Notes: generated by a model not told the origin, from the sequence alone. DNA of 56,358 nucleotides from DATHSY01 sp046729855 (GCA_046729855.1 JBKPHM010000060.1:1-56358); one strand, 5' to 3'. Shown: positions 16,724 to 26,060, counted from the first letter of the stretch. Translations and numbers: made by a program.

Positions 16724-18217
16724 TCAGCCGGCCGTCGCCGAAGGTGTGGCCGTCGCCGTGGTCGTCCCCGACGGGGTCTCCGTCGGAGTGGGCGAGGGCT
16801 CCGGGCTGGGCGTCAGCTCGCCGAACTCCTGCTCCACGAGCACGCGCCTGACCGTGAGCACGCCGGTCTTCGGCGACTGCTCGATCACGTCATACGCGAT
16901 CAGCCGCGGCGGGGTGCCCGGCTCGAAGTAGAGCACCTCCGCGGACAGCGGGATGCCCTCCTCGGGCTCGAACGTCCCGAACGCCGACCCGCCGGTCGTC
17001 CCGGCCCGGAGGAAGATCGTCCCGGCGATGACGCGCACACCGTATTCGTGGAAGTGGCCCGAGAGCACCAAAGGCACGAGTCCCGCGGCCTGCTCCGCCA
17101 TGCGGTCGTCGTGCACCGCGATGATGTCGACCGGAGGGAGCGCCTCGAGGTCGGCGACGATGCGGTCGGCCATCGAGCGGGCCGCCTCCTCGAACTGCTC
17201 GTCCGAGATGTCGCGGGTGATAGCTGGCGGGACGGGGTGGCCAAGTCCGTAGATCCGCAACCCGTCGAGCGATACCGCCGTGCCGTCGAGCACGTGGACG
17301 TTGTCGATCTGCTCGAGTTTGGCCTGGAGCTCGCGCGAATCGTGGTTCCCACGCACCCAGACGATCGGCATGCCGAAGTCGCCCATGACGTCCGCGACGA
17401 AGCTCTCGGCGTCGGTCCCCCACGACGTCGTATCCCCGGTATCGATCACGAAGTCGACGTCGAATCCTCGCGCGACCTGTTTCGCGAACTGGTATCCGAG
17501 CGGCGCGAGGTGCACGTCCGAGATGTGCAGCACGCGGATCTCTCCAGCCCTGCCGACCGGGTTCGTCTGGATCGACGCGTACGCCTCGACCGCGCCGTCG
17601 ACGACGCGCCTGAGCTGTTCCTGGAAGGCGTCGAACGACTCCACGGCCCGACCCGGCGGGATGACCCTGACGGCCAGCGCGAGCGAGCCGGAGTAGGTTG
17701 GCGACGCGAACGCTTGTGTGTCGAACGTGGCCGCGCTCATCAACTCGGCGCCCCCGACGGCGACGATCGCCGCAAGCGTGGCGGTGAGGACCGAGCGCGT
17801 GTCCCGACGGAAGACGAAGAGCGCGAGCCCGAGTGCGGACACCGCGCCGATCGCCAGCACCTTGACGAGGTGACGCCGGATCCCGGCGATCGCCTCGCTC
17901 CTGATGACCTCGACCAGCTGGTCGAGCGAACCCTCACGTAAGGCCTGCGTGAGCTGCGTGATGCGTACCTGCTCGAGTGTCGCCTCGAGCTTGAGCGGCG
18001 CGGTGTGCGTGTCGGCGGACAGTCGCCCGAACGGCGGGAGTTCGATGTCCGTCTCGCCGGGGCCGAACGAGGAGTCGAGCCGAACCAGGAACGGGCCCAT
18101 CTCCACGTCGGACGCGCCCCAGATCGCAATCCCGAGCCAGGACCCGGCGATGCCCACGAGGGCCGCGAGCGCGACCCGCAGGACGGCGCGCTGAGTCGGC
18201 GTCAGGGTTCGTTGCAT
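16724..18217 (-). CDS. Membrane-anchored metallophosphoesterase
   Basis: A 497-aa protein. An N-terminal helix (residues ~10-35) and two further helices (~140-190) anchor it. The calcineurin-like domain follows with all metal motifs: LHISDVHLAP, VIDTGDTTSWG, VWVRGNHD, IAVHDDR and GHFHEYG. A Pro/Thr-rich tail (PSPEPSPTPTETPSG) ends the protein. Family members hydrolyse phosphomono- or diesters in the envelope; the substrate here is unknown. The ATG lies six bases after TAGCAT, in a promoter shared with the divergent mannosyltransferase-like gene. Confidence 0.9.
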   Translation of the reverse strand: MQRTLTPTQRAVLRVALAALVGIAGSWLGIAIWGASDVEMGPFLVRLDSSFGPGETDIELPPFGRLSADTHTAPLKLEATLEQVRITQLTQALREGSLDQLVEVIRSEAIAGIRRHLVKVLAIGAVSALGLALFVFRRDTRSVLTATLAAIVAVGGAELMSAATFDTQAFASPTYSGSLALAVRVIPPGRAVESFDAFQEQLRRVVDGAVEAYASIQTNPVGRAGEIRVLHISDVHLAPLGYQFAKQVARGFDVDFVIDTGDTTSWGTDAESFVADVMGDFGMPIVWVRGNHDSRELQAKLEQIDNVHVLDGTAVSLDGLRIYGLGHPVPPAITRDISDEQFEEAARSMADRIVADLEALPPVDIIAVHDDRMAEQAAGLVPLVLSGHFHEYGVRVIAGTIFLRAGTTGGSAFGTFEPEEGIPLSAEVLYFEPGTPPRLIAYDVIEQSPKTGVLTVRRVLVEQEFGELTPSPEPSPTPTETPSGTTTATATPSATAG

Positions 18218-18223
18218 CCCACC

Positions 18224-18233
18224 ATGCTACGGT
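18224..18233. promoter_or_regulatory. Overlapping divergent -10 elements (ATGCTACGGT)
   Basis: Minus-strand TAGCAT (18229-18224) sits six bases before ATG 18217. Plus-strand TACGGT (18228-18233) sits nine bases before GTG 18243. The boxes share the TA at 18228-18229. Confidence 0.5.
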
Positions 18234-18242
18234 CGGTCCCCC

Positions 18243-19745
18243 GTGCAACCGTCCACGTCGCGCGTCCTCGCGCCGATCGCGTCGGCGGCGTCGGTCGTGT
18301 TCGTGGCGACGGTGGCCGCGACACCAGGGTCGCCGTTCCAGCCGGTGCTTCCCGCGGGCGCGCAGTCGGCGGGGCCGTTCCGCGCCTTGTCGGATGTGCT
18401 CGGCCTCGGGGGGCTTTCGAACGGGCCGCTCGCCGCGATCAGCGTGACGGCCGTCGCGGTCGCGGCCGCGGCGTTCGCGCTCGTGATCCGCGAGGCTTGG
18501 TACGGCCGGCTGTCGGTGCGCACCGTGGTGCTGCTGATGATCGCCTATCACGCGATCGTCGCGACCTTGCCGTTGCTGTTCTCGAGGGACGTGTACTCGT
18601 ACGCGTTCTACGGGCGGATCTGGTCGACGCACGGTGCGAACCCGTACGTCTCGACGCCAGCGGACTTCCCGGACGACGTGCTCCGCTCGTACGTGGGGCC
18701 GAAGTGGGTCGACACGCCGGCGGTGTATGGGCCGCTATGGACGCTTGTGTCATCGGGCGTCGTCCGCGTGGTCACCAACCTTGGTGCGATCGCGATCGCC
18801 TTCCGCGCGCTCGCGATCCTCGCGAGCCTCGCGACCCTCGCGACGATCGCGTGGGTCGTTCGGCGGCGGTGGCCGTCCCGTGAGGCGTTCGCGCTCGCAG
18901 CGTTCGGCCTGAACCCGGTCGTGCTCTTCCAGTCCGTCGGCAGCGGGCACAACGACCTGTGGGTCGGACTCGCGATCATCGGCGGTGTGGCGTTGCTCGT
19001 GGTGCGGCGGCCGTACCTCGCGGTCGCCGCGCTCACGCTCGGGGCGCTGATCAAGGCGAGTGCGGGGGTCGCCGTCGTGCTGCTCGTCGTCGGGCTCGTC
19101 GCGGCCGCGGAGCGCGAGCGTCGGGTCCGCGTGGCCGCGGGTGCTATCGGCGTCGCGGCCGGCGTCGCGGCCGCGTTCGCGGCACCGTTCATACAAACCG
19201 ACGACCCGACGCTCGGGATGCTCGAGCTCGCAACGCACCAGGGCTGGCTGGCGCCGTCCAGGTTCTTCCGACGGATCCTCGACATCGTCTCCCTCGGGGC
19301 CGTCGCGAGGATCGCGTTCGCGGGGATGCTGCTTGTCGCGCTGGGTGCCCTGGTCATCCGGATCGCGCGTGACGCGCCGCGGATGACGCCCGAAGACCAC
19401 GGGGCCGCGTGGGCCTGGGGCCTGCTGCTGTTGATCCTGCTCGGACCGGTGCTGCTGCCGTGGTACGTGGCTTGGGTCCTGCCACTCGTGTGGGTAGTGC
19501 CACGCGTGCCGCGGCTCGTGACGCTGGGCGTCAGCATCGCGCTGACCGTGTCGCAGTTCACCACGGAGCCCGAGCGGTTCCCGGGTGCGTTCGACGCCAA
19601 CCTGCTGTTCGGCCACTACCTCGTTACGCCGTTCGTAGTGGTGCTGCTCGTGTGGCTGGCGCTCGACCTACGCCGGCGGCTCCGGGATGGCGCGCCGCTC
19701 GCCGACGAACCCGAACGCGAGCCCGCCCACGAGCGCTACGACTGA
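18243..19745 (+). CDS. MptB-like polyprenol-phosphate mannosyltransferase (GT-C, membrane)
   Basis: A 500-aa polytopic protein with about twelve or more helices. The first external loop carries LFSRDVYSYAFYGRIWSTHG, the acidic Asp-containing loop expected for GT-C enzymes that use polyprenyl-phosphate sugars. Family features GPLWTLVSSG, NPVVLFQSVGSGHNDLWVGL and LLPWYVAWVLPL resemble actinobacterial alpha-1,6-mannosyltransferases (MptA/MptB) and GT87. The likely role is extending a mannan or lipoglycan outside the membrane. Its 3' end overlaps the convergent gene by 78 bp. Confidence 0.8.
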   Translation: MQPSTSRVLAPIASAASVVFVATVAATPGSPFQPVLPAGAQSAGPFRALSDVLGLGGLSNGPLAAISVTAVAVAAAAFALVIREAWYGRLSVRTVVLLMIAYHAIVATLPLLFSRDVYSYAFYGRIWSTHGANPYVSTPADFPDDVLRSYVGPKWVDTPAVYGPLWTLVSSGVVRVVTNLGAIAIAFRALAILASLATLATIAWVVRRRWPSREAFALAAFGLNPVVLFQSVGSGHNDLWVGLAIIGGVALLVVRRPYLAVAALTLGALIKASAGVAVVLLVVGLVAAAERERRVRVAAGAIGVAAGVAAAFAAPFIQTDDPTLGMLELATHQGWLAPSRFFRRILDIVSLGAVARIAFAGMLLVALGALVIRIARDAPRMTPEDHGAAWAWGLLLLILLGPVLLPWYVAWVLPLVWVVPRVPRLVTLGVSIALTVSQFTTEPERFPGAFDANLLFGHYLVTPFVVVLLVWLALDLRRRLRDGAPLADEPEREPAHERYD

Positions 19746-21428
19746 GACGACCGACGGCCCGACGCGACCATCGAGCGGGACCCCTAGGCGTTCGAGGACG
19801 AACGCGACCAACATCAGCGTTGCCACCCCAACCGCCGGAGCGACTCCGAGAGCGTCCAAGCGATCCTTCAGGACGACCCGAGCCGGTCCGTAGCCCGCGA
19901 GGCACATCATGGCGAGCGCAGCCATCGCGCCGAGCGCGATATGGACGGTCATCGCCGGCTCGAGCGGCGTGATCGCGGCCGGTGCGGGAGCGGGTATGGG
20001 CGCGTCCGACCCGAGCACGACGTCTCGCGAGATCCGCTCCGTACCGAGGCGTGCGCTTGAGATCGCACCGAACGAACGGATGTACGCGGTGAGGAAGCTC
20101 CGCTCGGGATCGAAGACCTGAGCGTCGCCTGGGGCCAGGACCCCGCTCAGCGCCTGTCGCTCTTCGCTCGACGGTCCGTCCGGTGGCAGGACGTCGATGA
20201 ACGACCTGCGGATCAACGAGGGCGGAAGGGCCGCGCGGATCACGTTGTTCAGGCGGGTCGCCTCGAACGAGACCTCGCCATCGTCGTCGTCAACCTCGAA
20301 GACCACGGCGACTGCAGGATCCGTCCGCACCGCGTACCGCCCGACATCCTCGATGTCATGGACCTCCGACGTGGAGATGAACGGCTCCTGGCGTGCCCAA
20401 GCGATGAACGCTCCCGCGAGCATCGCGACGGTCAGCGCAGCCCCCAGCGACAGCGCGATGGCGCGTCGGCCGCCGAGCAACGAGGGAAGCCGAGCGACGC
20501 CGAGCGCAGCCAGGATCGGGATCGCGAACCCGAACGTGATGAAGCGGTCCGGCGGGAACGCACCTGTGAGCGCGCCGGCCCCGACGCCGACGACGGTCAC
20601 CGCGAGCCAGGCGATGAGGAATCTGCCGACGAAGCCCCTCGCGATCGTGATGCCGAACGCCGCCAGCGGGATCGAGGCCCACTGCACGTAGCGAGCCCAC
20701 CGATGCACCAGCCGGTCCAGGTACGCCGAGCGGAGCACGTCGGTCAGGCCGACGCGGCGGAGGAACGCGTCCCGCGACGTGTCCACGTCGAGCGGCGGCG
20801 GCCCGACCTGGAGCCACATCCATGCGAGGGCGCCGATCGCGCCCGCCGCGGCCGCGCTCGAAGCGACGCGGAGCGACCCGCTGCGATCCGTCGGCCACCC
20901 CAGCGCGGCCGCGCCGAGCAGGATCGCGATCGCGACGGCCAGGAACACCGGATGGGCGAGTCCTCCGGCACCGAGCACCGCCGCGGCACCGATCGCGCCC
21001 GCGCGCGTGCCGGTCGCGAGCAGGCACGCCGTCGCGATGAACGCGGCGACCATCGCCAGGTTCGCGACATACCCCGCCGCCAGGTGGACCGCGAACGTCC
21101 CGGCGAGGAGCCCCGCCAGCGGCGACGCGATCGACGGTGCGCTCGTCCGCCGGACCAGCACGGCGGCGGCGGTTCCGACCGCGACGCCGAGCGCGCACTC
21201 GAGCGCCGCCAGCGTCGCGGCGAAGGGCAGCCCGAACGTCCCCGTGAGCGTGAGGGCGAGGGCCGGGATGCCCGGGCGCTCGACGACCGACAGCCCCTCC
21301 GCGCCGGCCAGTCTCGTCCACCAGAGATACACGGGCCCGTCCGGCCCGACCGCGAACGCGTACCCGAAGACGACGAACGGACCGAGGAACCACACCAACA
21401 GGACCGCGGTCAGCGCGGCGAGCCACAC
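19668..21428 (-). CDS. Large polytopic membrane protein, probable GT-C-like glycosyltransferase
   Basis: The protein is hydrophobic throughout, with roughly 14 helices and one long hydrophilic external section (about residues 330-440) rich in Asp/Glu. The first loop after helix 1 (FAVGPDGPVYLWWTRLAG) resembles the sugar-donor loop of GT-C transferases, so a glycosyl or lipid transfer role in the envelope is inferred. GTG 21428 is the first conventional start (586 aa). The frame upstream contains an ATC at 21476 exactly seven bases after a TAGCGT hexamer, discussed in findings. Confidence 0.65.
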   Translation of the reverse strand: MWLAALTAVLLVWFLGPFVVFGYAFAVGPDGPVYLWWTRLAGAEGLSVVERPGIPALALTLTGTFGLPFAATLAALECALGVAVGTAAAVLVRRTSAPSIASPLAGLLAGTFAVHLAAGYVANLAMVAAFIATACLLATGTRAGAIGAAAVLGAGGLAHPVFLAVAIAILLGAAALGWPTDRSGSLRVASSAAAAGAIGALAWMWLQVGPPPLDVDTSRDAFLRRVGLTDVLRSAYLDRLVHRWARYVQWASIPLAAFGITIARGFVGRFLIAWLAVTVVGVGAGALTGAFPPDRFITFGFAIPILAALGVARLPSLLGGRRAIALSLGAALTVAMLAGAFIAWARQEPFISTSEVHDIEDVGRYAVRTDPAVAVVFEVDDDDGEVSFEATRLNNVIRAALPPSLIRRSFIDVLPPDGPSSEERQALSGVLAPGDAQVFDPERSFLTAYIRSFGAISSARLGTERISRDVVLGSDAPIPAPAPAAITPLEPAMTVHIALGAMAALAMMCLAGYGPARVVLKDRLDALGVAPAVGVATLMLVAFVLERLGVPLDGRVGPSVVSVVALVGGLAFGFVGERRAIPEPPA

Positions 21429-21483
21429 GATGTCGTTGCGGCGACGCGGGTCGGCGATCGTCGGCCTCCGTCGGATCGGGCGG

Positions 21484-21489
21484 ACGCTA
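21484..21489 (-). promoter_or_regulatory. Candidate -10 TAGCGT
   Basis: TAGCGT on the minus strand is followed seven bases later by an in-frame ATC (21476) of the membrane-protein gene. It lies back-to-back with the tldD promoter. Confidence 0.45.
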
Positions 21490-21502
21490 ACAGGCCGCTT
21501 GG

Positions 21503-21508
21503 TAGCAT
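21503..21508 (+). promoter_or_regulatory. -10 hexamer TAGCAT of tldD
   Basis: TAGCAT is eight bases upstream of the tldD ATG, leaving almost no room for a ribosome-binding site and implying a leaderless mRNA. Confidence 0.5.
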
Positions 21509-21516
21509 CGCCACCC

Positions 21517-22902
21517 ATGCTCGACCGCGAACTCGCCGAGGAGGTCCTGCGCCGGGCGCGCCACCGAGGCGGATCGTTCGCGGAGCTGTTCGTCGAGGAA
21601 CGCGTTTCCGCCTCCATCAGGCTCGACGACGGCAAGATCGAGGAGCTGACGACGGGGCTCGATCGCGGCGCGGGCGTCCGGGTCGCTCGCGGGACGTCGT
21701 ACGGCTACGCGTTCACGAACCGCCTCGACCGCGACGCGCTGGTCGAAGCGGCCGCCGCGGCCGCCGCCGCCGTTCCCGACGACGGCGCGGGATCGGTCGT
21801 CGACCTGCGCCGGCTCGAGCCGCCGATCGTCCACCGCGCCGAGCGGCCGGCCTCGACGGTCGCGGCCGCGGACAAGGTCGCCTGGCTCAGGGAGGCAGAC
21901 GACGCCGCGCGGGCGCTCAGTGACGAGGTTCGGCAGGTCGTCGGCACCTACGGTGACTCGCTCCAGCGCATCCAGATCGCGGCGTCCGATGGTCGTTGGG
22001 TCGAGGAGGAGCGGCCTCGCGTCCGGCTCGTCGTGCAGGTGGTGGCCGCGCGCGACGGCAACATCCAGACGGGCTTCCACGGCCCGGCCGGTCTCGCCGG
22101 CCTCGAGTTCATCGAGTCCAACCCGCCCGCCGTCACGGCCGAGGTCGCCGCGCGGCGCGCGGTGACGATGCTCGATGCGGGGCCGGCACCGGCGGGGGAG
22201 ATGCCGGTGGTCCTCGCGCCCGGGATGGGCGGCGTGCTGTTCCACGAGGCGGTTGGTCACCCGCTCGAGGCCGACATCGTCGACAAGGAGGCGTCGGTGT
22301 ACCGCGGCCGGGTCGGGGACCTGGTCGCGTCGCCGGTCGTGAACGGCGTCGACGACGCGACGATCCCCAACGGCTGGGGCTCGTTCTCGTTCGACGACGA
22401 GGGCGCGCCGGCGCAGCGGACCGTGATGTTCGAAGCGGGCGTGCTCCACGGGCTGCTGTACGACCGGCTCCGCGCCGAGAAGGACGGCCAGGCATCGAGC
22501 GGCAACGGCCGGCGGCAGTCCTACGCGCATCCCCCGATCGCCCGGATGACGAACACCTACATCCTCGCGGGGTCGGCGAAGGCCGACGACGTGATCTCAT
22601 CGACGGCGTCCGGCGTCTACGTCACCGCGCTGGGCGGCGGGCAGACGAACCCCGCGAGCGGCGACTTCGTGTTCGGCGTCTCGGAGGGGTTCCTGATCGA
22701 GCAGGGCCGGGTCGGCAAGCCCGTGCGGGGCGCGAACCTGACCGGCCGAGCGATCGAGGTCATGTCCCGGATCGACGCGGTCGCCGACGACTTCGGCACA
22801 TGGCAGGGGATCTGCGGCAAGGACGGCCAGAGCGTGCCCGTGGACAGCGGCTCGCCGACGCTGCGGATCTCCCGGATCACGGTGGGAGGGACGGGTGCCT
22901 GA
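21517..22902 (+). CDS. tldD: TldD metalloprotease subunit
   Basis: A 461-aa member of the TldD/TldE (PmbA) modulator-of-gyrase family. The zinc motif HEAVGH is intact (His243, Glu244, His248). Other family stretches include FVEERVSASIRLDDGKIEEL, GTSYGYAF and the C-terminal TNPASGDFVFGVSEGFLI. TldD is the catalytic half of a heterodimeric peptidase that degrades unfolded peptides and matures some modified peptides. It overlaps pmbA by 8 bp. Confidence 0.95.
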   Translation: MLDRELAEEVLRRARHRGGSFAELFVEERVSASIRLDDGKIEELTTGLDRGAGVRVARGTSYGYAFTNRLDRDALVEAAAAAAAAVPDDGAGSVVDLRRLEPPIVHRAERPASTVAAADKVAWLREADDAARALSDEVRQVVGTYGDSLQRIQIAASDGRWVEEERPRVRLVVQVVAARDGNIQTGFHGPAGLAGLEFIESNPPAVTAEVAARRAVTMLDAGPAPAGEMPVVLAPGMGGVLFHEAVGHPLEADIVDKEASVYRGRVGDLVASPVVNGVDDATIPNGWGSFSFDDEGAPAQRTVMFEAGVLHGLLYDRLRAEKDGQASSGNGRRQSYAHPPIARMTNTYILAGSAKADDVISSTASGVYVTALGGGQTNPASGDFVFGVSEGFLIEQGRVGKPVRGANLTGRAIEVMSRIDAVADDFGTWQGICGKDGQSVPVDSGSPTLRISRITVGGTGA

Positions 22903-24232
22903 TCTCGGCGACCTGGTCCGGGTCGCGGTCGACGCCGCAGAGACCGACGAGGCCCTCGAGGCGTACGCGGAGGAATCTCGCCGAACGGAGGTGACCGCGC
23001 ACAAAGGCGAGGTCGAGGGCCTCACGTTCGCGGAGTCACGCGGGATCGGCGTCCGCATGATCGCGGGCGGCCGCCTCGGGTACGCGTACGCGGCCGACCC
23101 GTCGCCCGAAGACGTCTGGCGGGCGGTCTCGCAGGCGCGGGAGAACGCCACCTTCGCGACGGAGGACGAGCATCAGGTGCTCGCGACAGCGACGGACGCC
23201 GGATCGCTGGCATGGTTGTTCCGCCAGGGGCAGGCGGACATGCCGACCGACGGCAAGGTGGACATCGCGCTCGAGCTCGAGCGCGTCGCCACGACGCGCG
23301 ACCCGCGCGTAACGAAGGTCGACCACACGGCATGCGCCGACGCGGTGAGCCGGGTCGCCATCGCGTCCACGAGCGGGCTCGCCGCCGAGTACGCGCGCAC
23401 CGACTGCTGGGTCGTCGTCGAGGCGCTGGCCGAAGACGGCGACGAGACCCAGTCGGCCTGGTCGTTCCGCGTCGGCCGTGACCTCGACGAGGTGCCGTGG
23501 GCCGAGGTGCCCGTCGAGGCGGTCGAGCGCGCCACGCGCCTGCTGGGGGCGACGAAGCCGCCTTCGGCGCGCGTGCCGGTCGTGTTCGATCGCTTCGCCG
23601 GCTCCTCGTTCCTCGGGGTGCTCGCCGGCGCGCTTTCGGCCGAGGCCGTGCAGAAGGGGCGGTCGCTGTTCGCCTCGCTCGTCGGGCAGCACGTCGGATC
23701 CGACCTGTTCACGCTGATCGACGACGGTCGGCATCCCGAGGGGCCGGCCGCGGCGCCCTTCGACGACGAGGGCGTCCCGACGGGACGGACAGAGCTGTTC
23801 TCGAGCGGCACGTTGCAGGGATTCCTCCACAATGCGTACACGGCTCACCGCGGCGGCACGGTCTCGACGGGCAACGCGCAGCGAGCGGGATACAGGAGCG
23901 TCCCCGGCGTCGGCACGACGAACTTCTACGTCGAGCCGGGCTCGAGCGGCGCCGACGAGCTGCTCGCGACGGCCGAGGGGGGCGTCCTCGTGCAGGACGT
24001 CTCGGGCGTGCACTCGGGCGCGAACCCGATCTCCGGCGAGTTCTCCGTTGGGGCGACGGGACTGCGGATCAGCGGCGGCGCGCTCGGCGAGCCGCTGCGC
24101 GAGATGACGATCGCGAGCACGATCCCTGAGATGCTCAAGGGCATCGCAGCCGTCGGAGACGACCTCCGGTTCTTCACCTCGGTCGGCGTCCCGACGATCC
24201 TGATCGCCGAGATGACGGTCGCCGGCGTCTAG
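22895..24232 (+). CDS. pmbA: TldE/PmbA, non-catalytic partner of TldD
   Basis: A 445-aa homologue starting GTG 22895 with GGGAGGG upstream. It has the family frame (ESRGIGVRMIAGGRLGYAYA, VVFDRFAGSSFLGVLAGALS) but no HExxxH, as expected for the TldE/PmbA subunit that completes the TldD tunnel. The C-terminal NPISGEFSVGATGLRISGG matches the family. Gene order tldD-pmbA with overlap is the conserved arrangement. No peptide precursor gene is recognisable beside it. Confidence 0.94.
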   Translation: MPDLGDLVRVAVDAAETDEALEAYAEESRRTEVTAHKGEVEGLTFAESRGIGVRMIAGGRLGYAYAADPSPEDVWRAVSQARENATFATEDEHQVLATATDAGSLAWLFRQGQADMPTDGKVDIALELERVATTRDPRVTKVDHTACADAVSRVAIASTSGLAAEYARTDCWVVVEALAEDGDETQSAWSFRVGRDLDEVPWAEVPVEAVERATRLLGATKPPSARVPVVFDRFAGSSFLGVLAGALSAEAVQKGRSLFASLVGQHVGSDLFTLIDDGRHPEGPAAAPFDDEGVPTGRTELFSSGTLQGFLHNAYTAHRGGTVSTGNAQRAGYRSVPGVGTTNFYVEPGSSGADELLATAEGGVLVQDVSGVHSGANPISGEFSVGATGLRISGGALGEPLREMTIASTIPEMLKGIAAVGDDLRFFTSVGVPTILIAEMTVAGV

Positions 24233-24245
24233 CGAACCGTTCAGG

Positions 24246-24262
24246 TGACGTCTGGCACGTCA
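24246..24262. terminator. Short hairpin between convergent pmbA and uppP
   Basis: TGACGT pairs with ACGTCA across five bases. The stem overlaps the uppP stop codon. It is weak and has no T-tract, so a shared terminator role is only suggested. Confidence 0.25.
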
Positions 24263-25102
24263 GATCGTCGCGGGGCGGATCCCGAGCGCGATCAGCGCGA
24301 ACGCGATGCCTGCGACGGCCAGCCGGTACCACATGAACACCGAGAAGTCGTTGCGGCGGAGGTAGAGCAGTAGGAACCAGATCACGACGAAGCCGCTCAC
24401 CGCAGACGCGAGCATGCCCCAGACGAACGGCCACCCCATCCCCGGGGGGATGCCGTCGGAGAGCAGATCGAGACCCTTGTAGACGCCCGCGCCCGCGATG
24501 ATCGGCAGCGACAGCAGGAACGAGAAGCGCGCCGAGGTCTCGCGGTCGAAGCCCATCGCGCGCGCGGCCGTGATCGTGATGCCCGAGCGCGACACGCCCG
24601 GCTGGAGCGCGACGGCCTGCGCGACGCCGAGGACCAACCCGTCGCGGATCCCGAGGTCAGCGAAGTGGCGTCGTTGCGCCGCCGCGCGGTCGACGAGGTA
24701 GAGGACGACGCCGAAGACCGCGAGAGCGGTCGCGATCAGCCAGGGCGCGCCAAGGTGGTCCTGGATCACCTGCTCGAGCGTCGCACCGACGATCACACCG
24801 GGAATCGTCCCGACGACGAGCGCCCACGCTAGCCGTTCGTCGAGCGTGCGAATCGACCGGGCGCCGATCGACGCGAACGCCGCGACCAAATACCGGACGA
24901 CGTCGTGGCGGAAGTACACCACTGCCCCCACGAACGTCCCGATGTGCAGGGCCACGTCGAAGCTCTTGTTCAGATCCGGGTGCTCGACGATGCTCCAGCC
25001 GAACGCCCACGGGACCAGGATCAGATGGCCGGAGCTTGAGACCGGGGCGAACTCGGTCGCACCCTGGATCAGGCCGAGAACGATCGCCTGCAGGACCGAC
25101 AG
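24260..25102 (-). CDS. uppP: Undecaprenyl-diphosphatase UppP (BacA)
   Basis: The integral membrane enzyme recycles undecaprenyl pyrophosphate to the monophosphate carrier for peptidoglycan and other envelope polymers, and can confer bacitracin resistance. Both signature motifs are present: LGLIQGATEFAPVSSSGHL (catalytic Glu) and QPGVSRSGITI. Eight hydrophobic helices are visible. Homologues begin at the equivalent of xSVLQAIVLG, which here is CTG at 25102, six bases after a perfect GGAGGGAG. The only standard start is TTG 25123, which lacks a ribosome site. I favour the CTG start (280 aa). Confidence 0.92.
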   Translation of the reverse strand: MSVLQAIVLGLIQGATEFAPVSSSGHLILVPWAFGWSIVEHPDLNKSFDVALHIGTFVGAVVYFRHDVVRYLVAAFASIGARSIRTLDERLAWALVVGTIPGVIVGATLEQVIQDHLGAPWLIATALAVFGVVLYLVDRAAAQRRHFADLGIRDGLVLGVAQAVALQPGVSRSGITITAARAMGFDRETSARFSFLLSLPIIAGAGVYKGLDLLSDGIPPGMGWPFVWGMLASAVSGFVVIWFLLLYLRRNDFSVFMWYRLAVAGIAFALIALGIRPATI

Positions 25103-25184
25103 TCGGGGCTCCCTCCGCCGCAACGGCCGCCGGACCCGACGGCGGCGCCATCGTACCCGTGCGCGGCCGCGCGCGCCGCGTCGG

Positions 25185-25835
25185 CTACGCCGAGACCGGG
25201 GCGACCGTGACGGACAGGCTGGCGAACGCGCTCGCGTACGCGAGGCGTTCGGCGTCCTCCGGCGTCACGACGACGACGAGGGATGCTGACGTTGCCTCCG
25301 TCGTCGCGAGCCCGCTCGTCGGCGTCGAACCGACGACGTCGAGCACCTCGACTCCCGAGACGACCGTCTCGGTGTGGGGTTGCCGGCCACCGAAGGTTGC
25401 AAGGACGTCGACCGCGTCGCCGGCCAGCGCGGTGCCCTCCGGCACGGAGACGCCGAGCGGGAACGCCCGCAGGCCGGGCGGGACGAGCGCGGCGACCGGT
25501 CCGACCCCCGGAGCGGCGAGCCGCGTCCGGGTAACCGCCTCGCCCGCGGCGACCTCCGCGATGAGGGTCCTGCCGACCACGTCGTCGATCGACGCGACCG
25601 ACCCCGGCTGCGTGAATCGGGACGGGACCTCGTCAACCCGTAGGGAAGCGGCGTCGAGGACGGTACCGCGCGGGATCGCCGCGTCGGCCACCACGACCGG
25701 GACCAGGGCGCCGAGCGCGGGGCGCAGTCGTTCGAGGCGTGTCTCGTAACCGCGTACCGTCGTGAACGCGACGGCGCCGCTCGCGATGGCGAGGAGCGCG
25801 AACACCTTCGACGTGGTCGACCAGCGCCGCAACAC
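25185..25835 (-). CDS. SAF-domain, CpaB/RcpC-like protein
   Basis: A 216-aa protein. An N-terminal helix (VFALLAIASGAVAFTTVRGY) is followed by a SAF domain (VPVVVADAAIPRGTVLDAAS, VGRTLIAEVAAGEAVTRTRL) and a C-terminal beta domain (GVEVLDVVGSTP). This is the layout of CpaB, the periplasmic Flp-pilus assembly protein, but no other pilus genes are nearby, so the role is open. GTG 25835 lies seven bases after TAGCGT. Confidence 0.8.
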   Translation of the reverse strand: MLRRWSTTSKVFALLAIASGAVAFTTVRGYETRLERLRPALGALVPVVVADAAIPRGTVLDAASLRVDEVPSRFTQPGSVASIDDVVGRTLIAEVAAGEAVTRTRLAAPGVGPVAALVPPGLRAFPLGVSVPEGTALAGDAVDVLATFGGRQPHTETVVSGVEVLDVVGSTPTSGLATTEATSASLVVVVTPEDAERLAYASAFASLSVTVAPVSA

Positions 25836-25842
25836 GCGGCGA

Positions 25843-25848
25843 ACGCTA
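25843..25848 (-). promoter_or_regulatory. -10 hexamer TAGCGT of the CpaB-like gene
   Basis: Seven bases separate TAGCGT from GTG 25835, the leaderless arrangement. Confidence 0.5.
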
Positions 25849-25880
25849 GGCGAGCGGGTCCTTCCTCGCTGTGATATGCG

Positions 25881-26054
25881 TCACACCGAGCGCGGACGCT
25901 TCTCGACGAGCGGCAGCACCCGGACCCGGAATTCCTCGAGCGCCTCACGTCCGACGATCGTCGAGGCGGATTCGCGCAGCCGGTCGCCGAGCTGCTTCGG
26001 GTCCTCGGTCGTGCGGATCCGCATCTCCACAGTGATCAGGACGGGGTCGGCCAT
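25881..26054 (-). CDS. Hypothetical protein, 57 aa
   Basis: A small soluble protein beginning at ATG 26054, with alternating beta and helix character (LITVEMRIRTTEDPKQLGDR, then REALEEFRVRVLPLV). Its support is a TACGAT hexamer exactly six bases upstream and sensible residue composition. No family recognised. It lies between the CpaB-like and MTA phosphorylase genes. Confidence 0.6.
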   Translation of the reverse strand: MADPVLITVEMRIRTTEDPKQLGDRLRESASTIVGREALEEFRVRVLPLVEKRPRSV

Positions 26055-26060
26055 GGGCGC

